Shown: one piece after another, positions 22,701-35,439 of the stretch
Layout: every line of letters begins with the position of its first letter
How positions within the stretch are numbered: position 1 is the first letter of the stretch
Source of the DNA: Theocolax elegans
Lineage: Eukaryota > Arthropoda > Insecta > Hymenoptera > Cerocephalidae
Direction: 5' to 3'
Assembly: GCA_026168455.1 (NCBI GenBank)
Contig: CM047426.1
Location: 27,401,058-27,465,057, forward strand
DNA length: 64,000 nt
Notes under the pieces: model-generated
Told to the model about the DNA's origin: nothing
Databases searched by the model: none
What the model saw: the letters and a program-made list of their open reading frames with translations, nothing else
Made by a program: the position numbers and the translations under genes

Positions 22701-25700
22701 TTTGCTGAACAAAAATGAGACAATTTCGAAATTAAAAATTTTGTGTATAATGTAATTGAGGTAGATACAGCAATACGCCTATAAAATACCATCGAGAACT
22801 TTTGTACGTACGGCGATATATTCACCAGGACATCAAATATTTACGATATTTACGTATCGTGCGAGGCTATAAAAATATCTTAAATACTATACCTTTATTT
22901 TTTTCTTCGCGGACGCGAGAAAAGGGCGTTGAAACTGGTTTCCGCGTTGCGATCGAGCAAGACGCACGGCGCTAATAAAATTTATAGCCTGCATACGTGT
23001 ATAGAGAAACAGTAATGATATCGTCGTCGTGCTCTCGGTCTCTCCGCGACTGGTTGCAGTACGATAATAACATTGCCTGGTTTTGATGTATCTACCAAAC
23101 GTAGAAACACGGGACGCGTGATTTGTCAATTAATTGGCTATCTAATTGACTAATTGACGACTCACGTCAATTAACCACCTTCCGGCTATAGATGTGCCAA
23201 TTTCATTTTACCCCGGGTCATTTGCTCTTTGGGTATTATTTTACGCATAATTAATGTACTTGGTGTTTCGATACCTTATACCTTATGCACTAACTGTAAA
23301 TGAAACATTTTTTCATATGTGTATTACCGTATAGATCTGGACGCACGGAGTATCAAATGAAGCGATTAACTCGAGACGTACGACATCGATTTTTCAAATC
23401 TGGTTGCTTGCATACATATATTACACGGGCAATGATATAATTAAATCGATACTCAAAAGTTTCATTCATTTTCTATGGGAGGAAAATAACTGTATTCTAT
23501 TAGTTTTCACATTTAACTGTGGTTTATGCCTTAGGCTCCTCAGTTATTTTATATCGATAACATAAATTTGATAAAAAAAAAATAGTAAGTTTAGAATTAT
23601 AAATGTTCGTCACCACTATTGCAAGAATGTCATTATTTATATAATAAGAAGCGACAAGTTTTATTGATATTCAGCTTGCATTTTATTTAATTTGCAATTT
23701 TATTTTGTCAAAAGAAAGTGTTATTATACACTTGGCAAAATTGAGCTATAAAATTGCAATTTCAAACAGGCTTTTGTAATGTTTCCTTGGCTTTTATAAA
23801 TGACGTAGATATGTAAATCTATGAAACAAAAAGAAATTATTCAATAATTCAATAATGCATCATTTAAAAAACTCAAATAAACTGATGTAGGAATATCAAA
23901 TACAAATTTAAATAATATCAATAATTAAATAAATGTAAATAAAAGTAAAAAGTAAATAAAATATTGCATAGAATCAATATAAAAATAATATATCATATTT
24001 CAAATTAAATAAAACTATTTATAAAATATAAATGTAAATACAAATAAAAAGTACATAATTTCCTACATATATATATATTTTAATTGAATTTTTTATTTGT
24101 CACAAGTAATATTTAGTATATAAGCAAAGTGATCCCAGAAATTGACATTTTAATCAACGTTATATGAACAACATTAAATCTAAACATGGTTAATTGAATT
24201 TCTGTAAAATTAATTACTATAATATACCTGCGAGTATATAATTATAATAAAATAAACGGGACACAAATTTCATTTTAGAAAATTAAGAAAGATAACCTAT
24301 TTACATTAAAATAATCATCTTACACAACAGAAATGTTTCGGTCACGAAATTGAAATATTCCCATATGCTCTATGTGTTATCATTGAAAACCAAGACAATA
24401 AGAGGGTTGCAGACTACATAGAAAAAAAAGAAAGGTAGGTATATAAAATAAAAAAGGACGAACAATAAGACAGGTTGCAGAGAGTAGGTACACTTAGATG
24501 TATCCGTCGACGAACTGCAATATGAAAAATGACAGAGTGCACACAATATAGCTTTAGAATATTTCGTATATATGTATATATAGATGTATATATTCTTAAA
24601 AGTGTATAGTTGTCTGCTTTAGTTATATGAGAAAAATGTATATATATACGGATCTTAAAATTATAACGATTCTATTCTTAAGTCGGGTATAACGCGTTAT
24701 AATAATAACGTAGATAAAAATTATCCCATTATACGATCTCGCGTGAGTTAATGCAAACAGTATATACTAAACAATTACACGTGCGGAAACCTCACACGTG
24801 TTCCCATCACACCAAATATCATAACTATATACATATGTCTACGTATATATGTACGGGCGCGCGCGTTCGTACGCTCTCCATAAAATTTGTAGAAGGAATA
24901 AAAAATGGAACCGGCCTTGTTTCATATGTTCACCACATGAAGAACCAAAATAGATATATATATATGCGTGTGTGTGTGTGCGCGCGTACAGAAGCCGCAC
25001 CGCGTAAAAAGTTCGATATGTACGTATATATATAACAGTATTCCAAGAATTGATATGTGCACGTAGTAACCAAAGATAATTCCCGTAATCCGCGAAAATC
25101 TCACGATATCAAGATAAAAACAAGCGGGAGCAAACACTCGTGTGTATGCATGTAAATACTGAGTACAATGAAAATCGCAATACGTCGAGGGAAAAAAAAA
25201 AACTAAGTCACAGGATGTTCCCGCGCGTGCGTGCATCAATGGGTACATAGAAATAATAATAATAGGAGCAGAAAGGAAAAGAAAAAGCGCGAGCAGAGGA
25301 TAAAGAAAACAAGGAAGAGAGAGAAAACTAAATTAATCGGACTCGTTAGAACGGCTCTGGTATAATTGATCGATTTCCAGGGGCGTTTAACAGCCGCCAC
25401 GGATTTTCTCGTGTGTTTAAATATGCGTGCAGGTGCGCACGTGGGCACTTCCGGTTCACAGGCTCTTTTTGCGGGACGCTTAATGAGTCATTGTGAAGCG
25501 GACTTGATGCGCCAGACACTTCAATTTCATGATAGAGACGAACTGACGCGTTGGGTTTTTGGATTCCAAAGCTACTTTGATCAAGCAGATGGACCGACGC
25601 GGCTTTTGTGTCTGGACACTATGCTACTTTCCTCGTGCAAGATGTTTTAAATTTGTGTATATACGCGTGGGTGTGTGTGTGTGTGTATGTGTTTCTTCGG

Positions 25701-28000
25701 AGGGAGGAGAGAGGGGGGGGGGGAGACGCGACACATAGGGTAGTTGGACTAAACTAAAACGATATCCGGTGTGTCTGGGATTTTAAACGGGCGACCGCGC
25801 GACTCGCGGAGTCAAGGGAGTATTGAACTTTACCGCGTTAAATATTAATTTCTTTTGAATATTGAAGGACCGTACGTCTGCTCGAACTTAAATTTAGAGC
25901 GAGGCAAATATACGGTGAGCTACAATTTATTGGGTTTGAGGGAAATTATTTCGTTCGCCTTTTACTCTATAGATCCGGTTTAGTAAGTTAAACCGTATAT
26001 ACGAGTTTACACATTCTTTACTTCTGTTTATGATACGTGATGAAGTTTCTGGCATTCCACAGCCGCTCGTCTCTCGGCACATCTCTTTTCTTATTTCCTT
26101 TGTATACAGTTGACTTTTCATTTCGAGAACTGTTTTAATCAACCGAATGAGACCGACTGAAAAAGAATGTCGAGGGTGATGATGTTAAATACCGATGGTA
26201 AATTTCGTCTCATTCGACATCTTCAAATATAAACTTGAAAGAAGAATGAACAAATTACACACTGTAAAAGACTTATTAAATAAACCATCTTTTATTATAT
26301 TACATTTATGAAGGACAAAGCGAAGTTTGTACGTTTAATAGTTTTAATCATTTATTTTTTATATTCGTATTGTATAGAATAATAATTTTAATAAAATAAC
26401 ACCGATACAAAATAATTATTTATAAATATTTTATTTTTTTAAGTGTAATAAATTAAAAATCTATTTCATTATACAATAAATCATTGTAGAATAATTTAAC
26501 GAATATACTCTATTTCTAATGCATAATAAATTTGGTGTGCATTGTTCCTACATAATTAAACGTAATTTTTACAAATTAAAACTCGAATTAAATGTAATTA
26601 GTATATAATGTACAATAGGAAAATCAATCTTCGGAATGAATGAGTTATTCATTGAAATTATAAGTGCATCGATTTTTCGTTATAATTGAGTAATTTATTA
26701 AAACAATTTAATATAATACACATTAACTTTAGCATTTTCGTCGTAATTTAATTTCTGAATATCGATTACCTTTTTCATCGAACATACACAAAACATACAC
26801 ATATGCTATTTGTTTCAACCAGTAACTTTTATTTTATTAAACATTCATTCGCAATAATTATACAATACTATTGAAATAAGAAACACATTATTTCGAAAAA
26901 AATAAACGCATTAAAAATGCAACTCTTGTATCTGATATTTGTTTGATATATGAATTAAATGAAATTTAATGCATCTTGAATGTGATTGACAGGTAATCGT
27001 ACATACATTATAACATGATCAAAGTAAACAATACAAAATCAACATACGGTAATAAATATATATTTGATTTTTAAAATTGAAAAAAAAATTGGGTAAATTT
27101 GTCGAATAATCGATACCACGTTTACACTATTGATTTCCAAATAGGTCTAAAATACTCAATAAATAAATACGGTTAAAACTATTTAAAAAATAAAGCGGAA
27201 ATATACAATTAAAACGTCAGTTATTTGCATGATTAATTGTCCAGTGTAGAATTTAGAAAATATACGAGAGGCCACTCGCAGTAAGTCATTGAATATTCAA
27301 TTCGATACATTTTAAATGTGCTTGAACGAGGGGTAAAAATCAATAATTGATCGAAGTAATTCATTGACGAACTCCCTAGGTAAATGTACACCAGAGTTAC
27401 TGGTTTTAATAAATTCTATTTTTTTGCGCACTCGAGACCCACGTGAAGCTTTTCAACCAGTCGCGCTTTTCAAGTACCCCAACAAAAATAATGTAACCAT
27501 ACGTCTAATGGGTTTTACGATTCTATGCTTAAAATAAACATACTTTTTTCATTTAAACAGCGGTACAACTTTACGACTTACTGATAAAAATAGCTACCAT
27601 AGTACTATACGTGGTAATTAATTAACTATAACTGTATTCTTAATGATTAAATATACACTTCTATGTAATAGGAGCTTGTTTTATTTAAAAAAAAAACTTT
27701 AATATACGTTTATAGGATAATTAATAATTTTATTAAAGGTATTACGATTAAAACGTCAATGTTAAATTACTTACAGATATATACTGTACTGTTAACTAAA
27801 ATTTTACTATTTGCATATGTGAATACAAATTATGTAATTTTACACATTATTAAATTGTTAATAAAGTTTGTGAAGAATGAAACTTCATTACTTTTGTCAA
27901 GTATATATATTTAACTTTGTACAATATGAACCAAATATACTAACTTTCAATCATGCGATTTTTGGATCTAAATAATTACCATACTCATAATTGACTATTT
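16706..28000. other. Long AT-rich stretch, no gene recognised
   Basis: No splice-supported coding exon was found. It holds scattered GC-richer islands at about 18980-19050, 19300-19870, 21900-22250, 22880-23130 and 25340-25830. Microsatellites include (TG)n at 21852-21871, (TG)n at 24970-24982 and 25673-25686, and a G run at about 25710-25722. Open frames here, such as 25366-25650 on plus, lack family motifs and splice context. The most economical reading is non-coding or intronic DNA upstream of the FERM gene. Confidence 0.5.
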
Positions 28001-28009
28001 TCACCCTCC

Positions 28010-28137
28010 ATTGTTATAATGATTGAAAGTAGTCGATATTGAGGTCAAGTACATAAACAAATAAACTTCTTTAACTAATGCACAAATACATGTACTTGAC
28101 CCTTAACGTCAACTATTTTTAATCATTATCATATTTG
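28010..28137. ncRNA. miRNA-precursor-like hairpin (candidate)
   Basis: Arms 28018-28054 and 28090-28127 pair over about 37 bp with several mismatches and G-U-compatible positions. Pairing continues loosely outside them to about 28010 and 28137. The loop is about 35 bp. The stem end near the loop (GGTCAAGTACAT / ATGTACTTGACC) is perfectly paired. Size and imperfect pairing suit an insect pre-miRNA, but a decayed MITE would look the same. Strand is not determined, and no known miRNA seed was recognised. Confidence 0.3.
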
Positions 28138-30090
28138 TATAGTTTATAGAAATTAAAAAAATTTGACAAAATACATACATTTGCGGAGAAGCTTTAAGAA
28201 AAAAAGGCTTAAAAATTATTGAATACATAATTATTCATAATATTTATAGCATAATATTTATAAAAAGCAAAGAAATTATAATATACACGTCCATTAACCC
28301 GTAATATATTAACAAAAGTTAATATGAATAATCGTAAGCCTTTGGCGTAGATGAAACGTTATGACAGAAACTTACTCCAGTTTGCTTTAGTATATGACTA
28401 CGTATACACACACACACACACACACGCGTTTCAAAGTTTTTGGAGTGAAACTGTAGCCGACCAGATAGATCTCCTTTACGTGGAATCACTACCAACATAT
28501 TCCATCTCGACTTGGTAGTAAAATTTTCACTTGTATATTGAGTGCATTTTCAATCGACCGAAAGTCAAATCGTTAATCCAATATGATATAAAATATTTAT
28601 TCAACCGAATAGCTATTATAATTTAATATTAAATGAAAAGTGCTGTATTTACGGAAATTTATTTACATCTATTATGTGTATAAACATATACATAGGTATA
28701 TATATAAATCTTTTTGATAAATTACTCTCATGTAAATTATTATGTTTTCGATAGCAATATATATATTATCCATCTATTCATTGATGTTTATGTAACGCGA
28801 AGAAAATATGTTGCATACGGAATCATTGCACAGTAATTAATTAAATGTCAATATTGAACATACTAATATGTTGCATTATTAATTAATATTGTACAAACAC
28901 ACGCAACAATTTATTACTTTAAAAGAAATGAGTAAAATGTTACATTGTAATGTAAATGTACAGTAATATGCATAAATTACAGTTTTCTATTACGTTTTCA
29001 GGACACCGAACCGTAAAGATGTTATCGCTGTTACGATTTTTACGTAATTATACCAACCCTACTTAAAGTTTAGACACTCGCAATACTCTCTAAAATTATT
29101 AGAATGTGTATTTCAATATTTCACGCGAAATTTAATTTAACAATATGCACGTACACAAATGTATATAAATAATTGTATAATGTCTTTGTTTTAATCAAAC
29201 GGAAATAAAATATTTTAGAACCGGTTTACTTTCGATTGCGCACAAATAACATTCGCAAGTTTTGCGTTGTACTGAAAGCTTTAACTAAAACGACATCAAA
29301 TTTTAATTTAAATGTCAACGTCTAACTTTCAAAGTAAGTAGTTAATTATGTGTTAAATGATATTTCGTAGATATTACGTTTTTACACGAATTTATAAGTT
29401 TAACATTTGTATTTTTCTTCATGAGCCTGTCGTTTCGATTTTATTATTTATGTTGTATGATAAGTTTGTGTTTACGTTGTTTAACACAAATTAATATGAA
29501 CAATGCACACATAAAATAATTTCTAATTGTCAATGGTTTTATCAGTAAAAGTAACAATAGAAATTCAAGCTCGTCATAACTAATTCTTCGAAATATCTTA
29601 GTTAGCAAAGCGATTCAAGTGAACGAACGAGTATAAAGAATGTTTAAAAATCTAGCAGATAATTTAAAAACAAGCAAAATCATCAAAAACGAAATACTCG
29701 GTAAAATGGTAATAGTATCCTATCGTTGAATGCCTTATATATAAAAACATTCCGGTAAGTAAAAAGTAGCCGAATCATCAAGAAATTGATTGAAAGAATC
29801 TTCGAAAGGATAGATGTATCCCTATATAACAGTAAACGATGATAATGAACACACGGACCAAGATAAATCGGTATAGGCATAGTATATCCATAAAATCCAA
29901 ATGAAAACCACGTTATCCAATGAATCATCGTCGAAAGATTTCTCGCTTGGCATATAGGTGTAGAAATAACGATCGGTATGTAGAAAAATGTACCGTCCAC
30001 TCAGGTAATGGTGCAAGGAAGGAAAAGGACATCGAGATTACATATATGCATACGTCTGTACAGTAATATAGGTGTATATATATACATACC
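28138..30090. other. AT-rich stretch with (CA)n
   Basis: No gene recognised. A CA microsatellite lies at about 28408-28424. The 105-codon frame at 29683-30000 on minus, and the frames overlapping it, are chance frames in AT-rich DNA. Confidence 0.5.
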
Positions 30091-30094
30091 CGTA

Positions 30095-30398
30095 AATCGG
30101 ATCCCATCGACGATCCCGGCACGAAGATTCACTTTCACCGAGGAACGAGAGAGCAGACCTCATCGAGGCAGCACGAGCCACCGCATCTCCGGTGACTCCT
30201 GAAAACACGCGCAAGTCGCGCACTCAACGAGCGTCGTGTTACTCTCGCCAGAGCGACGCAAATTTCGAGGTAATAAAAAAGGTGAGTGGTGCGCGGCGAT
30301 GGAGGCGGCGGCGGCGGCGGCAAACGACCAGGGCACTGGCCTGGCTTGGATCGGACTGAGTTCCGTAGTGGAAGGATTCAGACATGCCGCGCGCCGCC

Positions 30399-30434
<36 letters not shown>

Positions 30435-30660
30435 ACTGCTGAGTTGATGCCTCCCTACCACGTATTCGAATACACGGCTCGCGCTGCGCGTTCTTTCGCC
30501 TCCGGTTTCTCGACTGCGCGAGACTCGAACCTCACGGTTTTCTTTATACGCCCTTGCGCGATTGGGCCCAGGGCCGTATTGACGCCATTTTGGTACCCGA
30601 TCGCCATTTTTTTTCCTTCTATTTACCCGACACTCACTTTTTACTTGTGCACACGACGTT
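30095..30660. promoter_or_regulatory. GC-rich promoter-like island with splice donors on both strands
   Basis: This 0.5-kb island stands out from AT-rich flanks. It has many CpGs, a GGC repeat (30304-30321), a CTG/CAG repeat (30403-30432) and several CACTC/TCACT-type initiator-like words. On plus, AAAAAAG/GTGAGT at about 30281 is a strong donor for a non-coding first exon starting around 30120-30240. On minus, TTTACGG/GTATGT at about 30085 is a plausible donor, which would suit the missing 5' UTR exon of the FERM gene at 14.6 kb. The poly-Cys and poly-Ala frames across the CTG repeat look like by-products of the repeat. Direction is unresolved; it may be bidirectional. Confidence 0.45.
30403..30432. 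repeat. (CTG)n trinucleotide repeat
   Basis: About ten uninterrupted CTG units (CAG on minus) lie inside the GC-rich island. They read as poly-Cys, poly-Ala or poly-Leu on plus depending on frame. No supported coding exon contains them. Confidence 0.95.
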
Positions 30661-30669
30661 TATAGGGGG

Positions 30670-31256
30670 TGATAAAGGGTTCGTTTTACGAGCATCGTAA
30701 AGGTTTAAGCAGTTTCATTAATACAGTTCATTTAATAAACGAGCGTGAAAATAACCAGCTTTTGGATCGTGATAAAAGCTCGCTCGCTCGGTCGCATATG
30801 AGTACACTGCCAAAGCTGGGCGGTGGACACATGCAAAAAATTTTTGTTACCCATTATGGTTTATGCACTTAAACTAGTTCAATTTTACTAATAGATACAG
30901 CCAGAACTTTAACATTATTAAAATCTAATTTGTGTAATGAGTTCTCGTAATCATCATTAGTTACTTTTTGAAAATAATATATTCCAGAAAGTGTATAACT
31001 GCCTCGGAAATATTAATTATTTTTAAATTTTTTATTGATATAAATTGCAAAAAAAATTTTTTCAAATATAAACTTTTGATTTTCTTCCACTACATTGTAA
31101 ATTATTATTAACACATAAATATTGTATGTGGTTAATCGAAAAACAAATCAGTCATTAAAATTACTATAAACTATTTAAAAGACAATAATATCTTAATTTT
31201 ACAATCTAAAAATAATTACATTGTATATAATATATTTTATATATTCATATTATATA
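30670..31256. other. AT-rich stretch, nothing recognised
   Basis: No exon or repeat was recognised between the GC-rich island and the Tc1-like relic. The plus frame 30669-30872 has no recognisable motif. Confidence 0.5.
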
Positions 31257-31720
31257 CAGTACCGTTCATAAGTTTAGGAACATTTGTAAATTTTTCATTT
31301 AAATGTGTATATTTCATCTAATGTTTAACAATCCAAAACTTTCTAAAAAAATCGAAGAATGATTTTAAAAAGAAAAGCATAATACAGGAATCATATTAGT
31401 CAAAATTACTAGCATTAATTATTAAAAATAAATGTAGCTGATAAGACAATTTTTTAACAAAATTAAAAGAGAGAAACAAAGGAATGTGGAATTCCATTTA
31501 AAATAATTTAAATTTTTTTTCTAAAATAGAAAAGTATTGTTTAATCAGTTTCAGTTTTTCAAAAATTTATTTAGGTAATTCCAAGTAATATTAGCTTAAA
31601 GATGAAGGAAATACCTGTATTTTACTTTTTTTTAAATTATTCTAGTATATTTTCTTCGAAAGTTTCGGATTGTTAAACATTGATATAAAATATACATATT
31701 GAAATAGAAAATTTACATTA
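31257..31720. mobile_element. Tc1/mariner-like non-autonomous relic
   Basis: The left end reads CAGTACCGTTCATAAGTTTA after TA, the classical terminus of a Tc1-like family. A subterminal block, ATGTTTAACAATCCAAAACTTTCT (31320-31343), returns inverted near 31660-31683. An inverted GTAAATTTT block lies near the right end. The outermost right terminus is lost. The roughly 300-bp interior has no transposase frame. Confidence 0.65.
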
Positions 31721-32820
31721 TATATAATAAAAAATTTTTTAAAATAAATTAATTATAGAGCACAGAAAATATCCAAAATATTATAGTAACGTATATCATA
31801 AGTTGTTTAGAAATTTAACCAATATCCATTTACTACAAATCACTTATGCATATAATAAAAATCACCCTTCAAAAGTTTTTAAAGATATATGGCTGTAAAG
31901 GCGTATAACATCAAATCCCCCTCTTATGAGTGAATTTTACACGTGAAACCATAACCGCGTAAAATTGTGTTAATTCACATTGGTATTGAAATTTATACAA
32001 TGGACTTTATGAATTATATAGGTATACATTTATATATCGACATAAATTTGTTTGGTTTGTATGAATATCGCCCATCAACTTTTTCGTAAACTTTTAATGC
32101 AGTTTTCCATGCAGGAAAGTAACACAATGTATAAAAGAAAGATTTTTAAAACAAAACTCTACATACAGAGAGAAATTTTGTATTAAAAATTACAAAATCT
32201 TTTATATAAATTATAATAGTTTCACAGACTGATAAAATGAGGAAAATGACTATAGTTTATATTTAAAATTACAAACCTTGAAGTAAATATTACAAAAGTT
32301 ATAGTAAAATTTATAATAAAGTATGGCCATTCTTACTGGAAAATTTAGTAATTTTTCTATTTTGTCAGTCTGACTTGTTTACATAAAAACTATTGTAATT
32401 TTAATCTAAACTTCTTTCAGTGTAACTGTACATCATTCTCATACAAAGAATTAAAAGAAAATAATTTAATATTACATTTCCAAGTAGAAGTATCCAATAT
32501 TGATTATAGTAATTTTTCAAACAATACATAGAAATACATGAAATAAAAAAAATTAAAATTCCGCACGATAAAGGAAATATGATATACTGACTGACATTTC
32601 TTAACTTCAGCTAGCATGATGCTTTTTACTCTAATGACACATAAGAACCAATAAATTGAAATAAAATATATCACAGAAAAATTTGCTTTCTTTAGCGTAA
32701 TTTGTCCAGGTGATTTCTAATATGCTATAAAAGTTTGATACTAAGTAGTAAAATTACAATTTTTATACTTTTATTATTTTTATTATTTTCTTACAGAAAA
32801 GACATTCAAACTATGTTGTT
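31721..32820. other. AT-rich stretch, nothing recognised
   Basis: No gene or defined element was recognised. Short inverted words occur (for example TTACAAA-type words at 32190-32400), but none forms a clear element. Confidence 0.45.
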
Positions 32821-33000
32821 TAACCTGTGGCTGCCGCACTAATGTATATAAAAAAAATTGAAAATATTTTTTCATACTAAACATCATTTTTTCTAATAAA
32901 ATAAAATTTTTTATTAAAGTCAATATTCTTACGGTGGGGTTCAAAATGCCCCAGTGTGGTTGTTATGTTATTCTAGTGAAGTGTGACAGCTAAGGGTTAA
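32821..33000. mobile_element. piggyBac-like MITE (180 bp)
   Basis: Both ends are TTAA. The left terminus TTAACCTGTGGCTGCCGCAC pairs with the complement of the right terminus (TTAACCCTTAGCTGTCACAC), giving an imperfect TIR of about 20 bp. Near the right end a GGGGTTCAAAATGCCCC palindrome is present. TTAA duplication and CCC-starting TIRs fit piggyBac. No coding capacity. Confidence 0.75.
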
Positions 33001-33419
33001 ATTAAACAATTCTAAAATAAAATTGTTATAGATCAATATTTTAAATATACATAATAAGGATCAATAATTATAGATATATAAACATTTGGACAGTTTTATA
33101 AAGTAATACAGAGCAACTAAAAAATCCATATGTTATTTGTAAATATTATATTTATTATTAATTTCTTAATATATTTGAACAGGATTGGTCTTATAATTGA
33201 TTAGAAATTGGGTATGGTACGGTACTACATATAAACCTTAATTATAGTGAAAATTTTATAAATTATTACCAAATATTTATTTAATATTCATATTAATGTT
33301 GTATAGTGGTGTATTTAAAATAGTTGAAATACTGTTGTTTTAAAAGTTAAGTATAATTATCACACAAGTAATTGATAAAAATAAAAAAGTTATTTTCTTT
33401 TTAAAAAATGCAACCTTTT
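33001..33419. other. AT-rich spacer
   Basis: Nothing was recognised between the piggyBac-like MITE and the Merlin transposase remains. Confidence 0.5.
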
Positions 33420-33987
33420 TAAATTGTATTTATTAAAGTTTCTTTAGTAGGATCAGGCATCGCGTACATAAAACATTCCTTTGTTTCTTTACATATTCCA
33501 CCAAACACCCACTGTTGTGGTAACGATCTGCCACGATTATATTTCCGTTTTGAAAACAAAGATTCGTCGATCTCCACTATCGTGCCAGGAACACCAATTT
33601 TTTTTTGTGTTTAATGAAATGTCATTTGCACATACTTCTCTCAAATAATTTTTCCAATTTGTAATACACCTGTGATCGAATGTCCAATTCCTTCTTACAG
33701 AAGGCGAAATTTGTGTACTCATTGGCCCAACAATAAAAAAATAAAATTACTTTTCAAATGTTAAGTGACAATTTTCCAGCCATGTGTCTTTTCGTAGAGG
33801 AATACGTGTTCGACACGATTGTCTTTTACACACCTACCTATTTGTCTTTCCTAGTTGGAGTATCATGGAGTGTTTTTTTTTTGCACAATCTTTTTGAGTG
33901 CAATATATTGTTGTTTTGCAAAAATTGCACAGCTTTTTCCTTGCTATTAATTTCACGTACTAAAAATGTAAATGTCACTTTCTCCAT
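33420..33987 (-). pseudogene. Merlin/ISXO2-like transposase, degenerate
   Basis: The minus-strand reading starts near 33987 (MEKVTFTFLVREINSKEKAV). It passes a cysteine-bearing N-terminal region with stops and frameshifts, then has FFYCWANEYTNFAFCKKEL and SPSVRRNW/ITNWKNYLREVC, and reaches PGTIVEIDESLFSKRKYNRG. It continues to QQWVFGGICKETKECFMYA and ends at about INTI. VEIDES carries the first catalytic Asp of the ISXO2/IS1595-type DDE domain used by eukaryotic Merlin transposons. At least three frame breaks and the missing C-terminal catalytic half (second Asp and Glu) make it inactive. The 61- and 84-codon open frames in this stretch are parts or shadows of it. TIRs were not identified. 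Confidence 0.75.
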
Positions 33988-35439
33988 GATGAATATTTGT
34001 ATACTGATTTAAATTAAATTTAATGTAAGAAATTAATTAATAAATGTAAACATCAATATTGTATATGTATATATAATTTGTGTATAGTGTAATAGAAATG
34101 GTGAAATAAATCGTGGAATAAAAATTATTTTTTTGCTAAAAATCGATCGGAAACACGTTTCTCCACTAAAAAAAGTAATTAGAAACTTATTTTATGTACT
34201 TTTTAATCGATTGGGTTAAAAAAAACATGATTTTTTTGGGGGTCAAATTCCGAATAAGATCCCAAATATATTTCACTTTAATAAGACTACTTTGCACCTA
34301 CAATCGCCAATTAACTACTGATTAAATAAACGACCCTTATATTGATGTTAATTAGATTAATTACTTTTTATAAATCAATATGTTTTAAAAAAATAAAAGA
34401 AATACCAGTATATTTTATATTAAAGTCAGCTATTCCTACAAATTAAGTTTACTAATCTTTATTACCTATAGAACTAAAGTTAAATATTAACAAGTTCATT
34501 TTCTAAATTTGAAGATTACCATAAATATAATAATCTTTAAAACTGATCGTAAATTTTTTAATTAAAACACAAACTTCACAAAGCATACTATACGCTAAAT
34601 TGCAGGTATTATAGTTTTGCTCGAGTTTTCCGATAAACCCTGTGTTACACTTATTCTACGTTAACCGTAATGTTCAGGAATGAGGCCTGCATGCGAAGTA
34701 AACAAAATGATGCACTTTATTAAGTAAACACTGCTATCATTTGCTTGTGTTCGCTTATTTATTCTTGCGATGGTCTCTTATACAATCCTCTTTAGATGCG
34801 CATATATTGAAAATAATGTACACATAACGAAATATATTACTCACAATTTTCTAATTAATCTATCCGTTCATCTAATTTACTAGTGAATGCGCTACGAATT
34901 CAAAGCGACATATATTTTTATCTAACACCTGCTTCTTTCTAAAGAGCGATCATTTAGATATATAAAAGAAGTAAGATTAGAGCGAGCACTAAGCTGTTTG
35001 CGTATTGTAATATAAAAATTTGTAAAAGGAAAGTTTTGCTTTGAGCGTAAACAATATTTAGTAGAATTAAATGGTATATAGTATTAGGTATTTGCTTTAC
35101 TTTCTATTTACTGATCTACATAAATTTCACGTATATATAAATATGTAAACAAAATTTATTGATTTTCGCGGGTATTAAGGAAGTTAACGAAACGACTGAC
35201 GGTAATATTACTTACGAATGATACAACAGAATTCTCGCTATATATTTAGTTGCTCGGTCGATAAGTTAAGTAACCACCTTACCAGCGCGCATCGCATGAT
35301 AATACAAAATTAATTTATACACGCATCGGCAATAAATATCCTTTTAATATATTCATTTCAACGTATAAAACACGTTTGCAGTATTAAATTAACAAACGTC
35401 AAGTGATTATATCATAAAATTGCGCAGATACTGTTACGT
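33988..35439. other. AT-rich intergenic stretch upstream of Gmap
   Basis: No exon was recognised. It separates the Merlin remains from the promoter-proximal region of the golgin gene. Confidence 0.5.

Noticed and set aside
30236..30442. Frame with poly-Ala and poly-Cys stretches
   Set aside because: The stretches are translations of GGC and CTG microsatellites, and a strong donor interrupts the frame.
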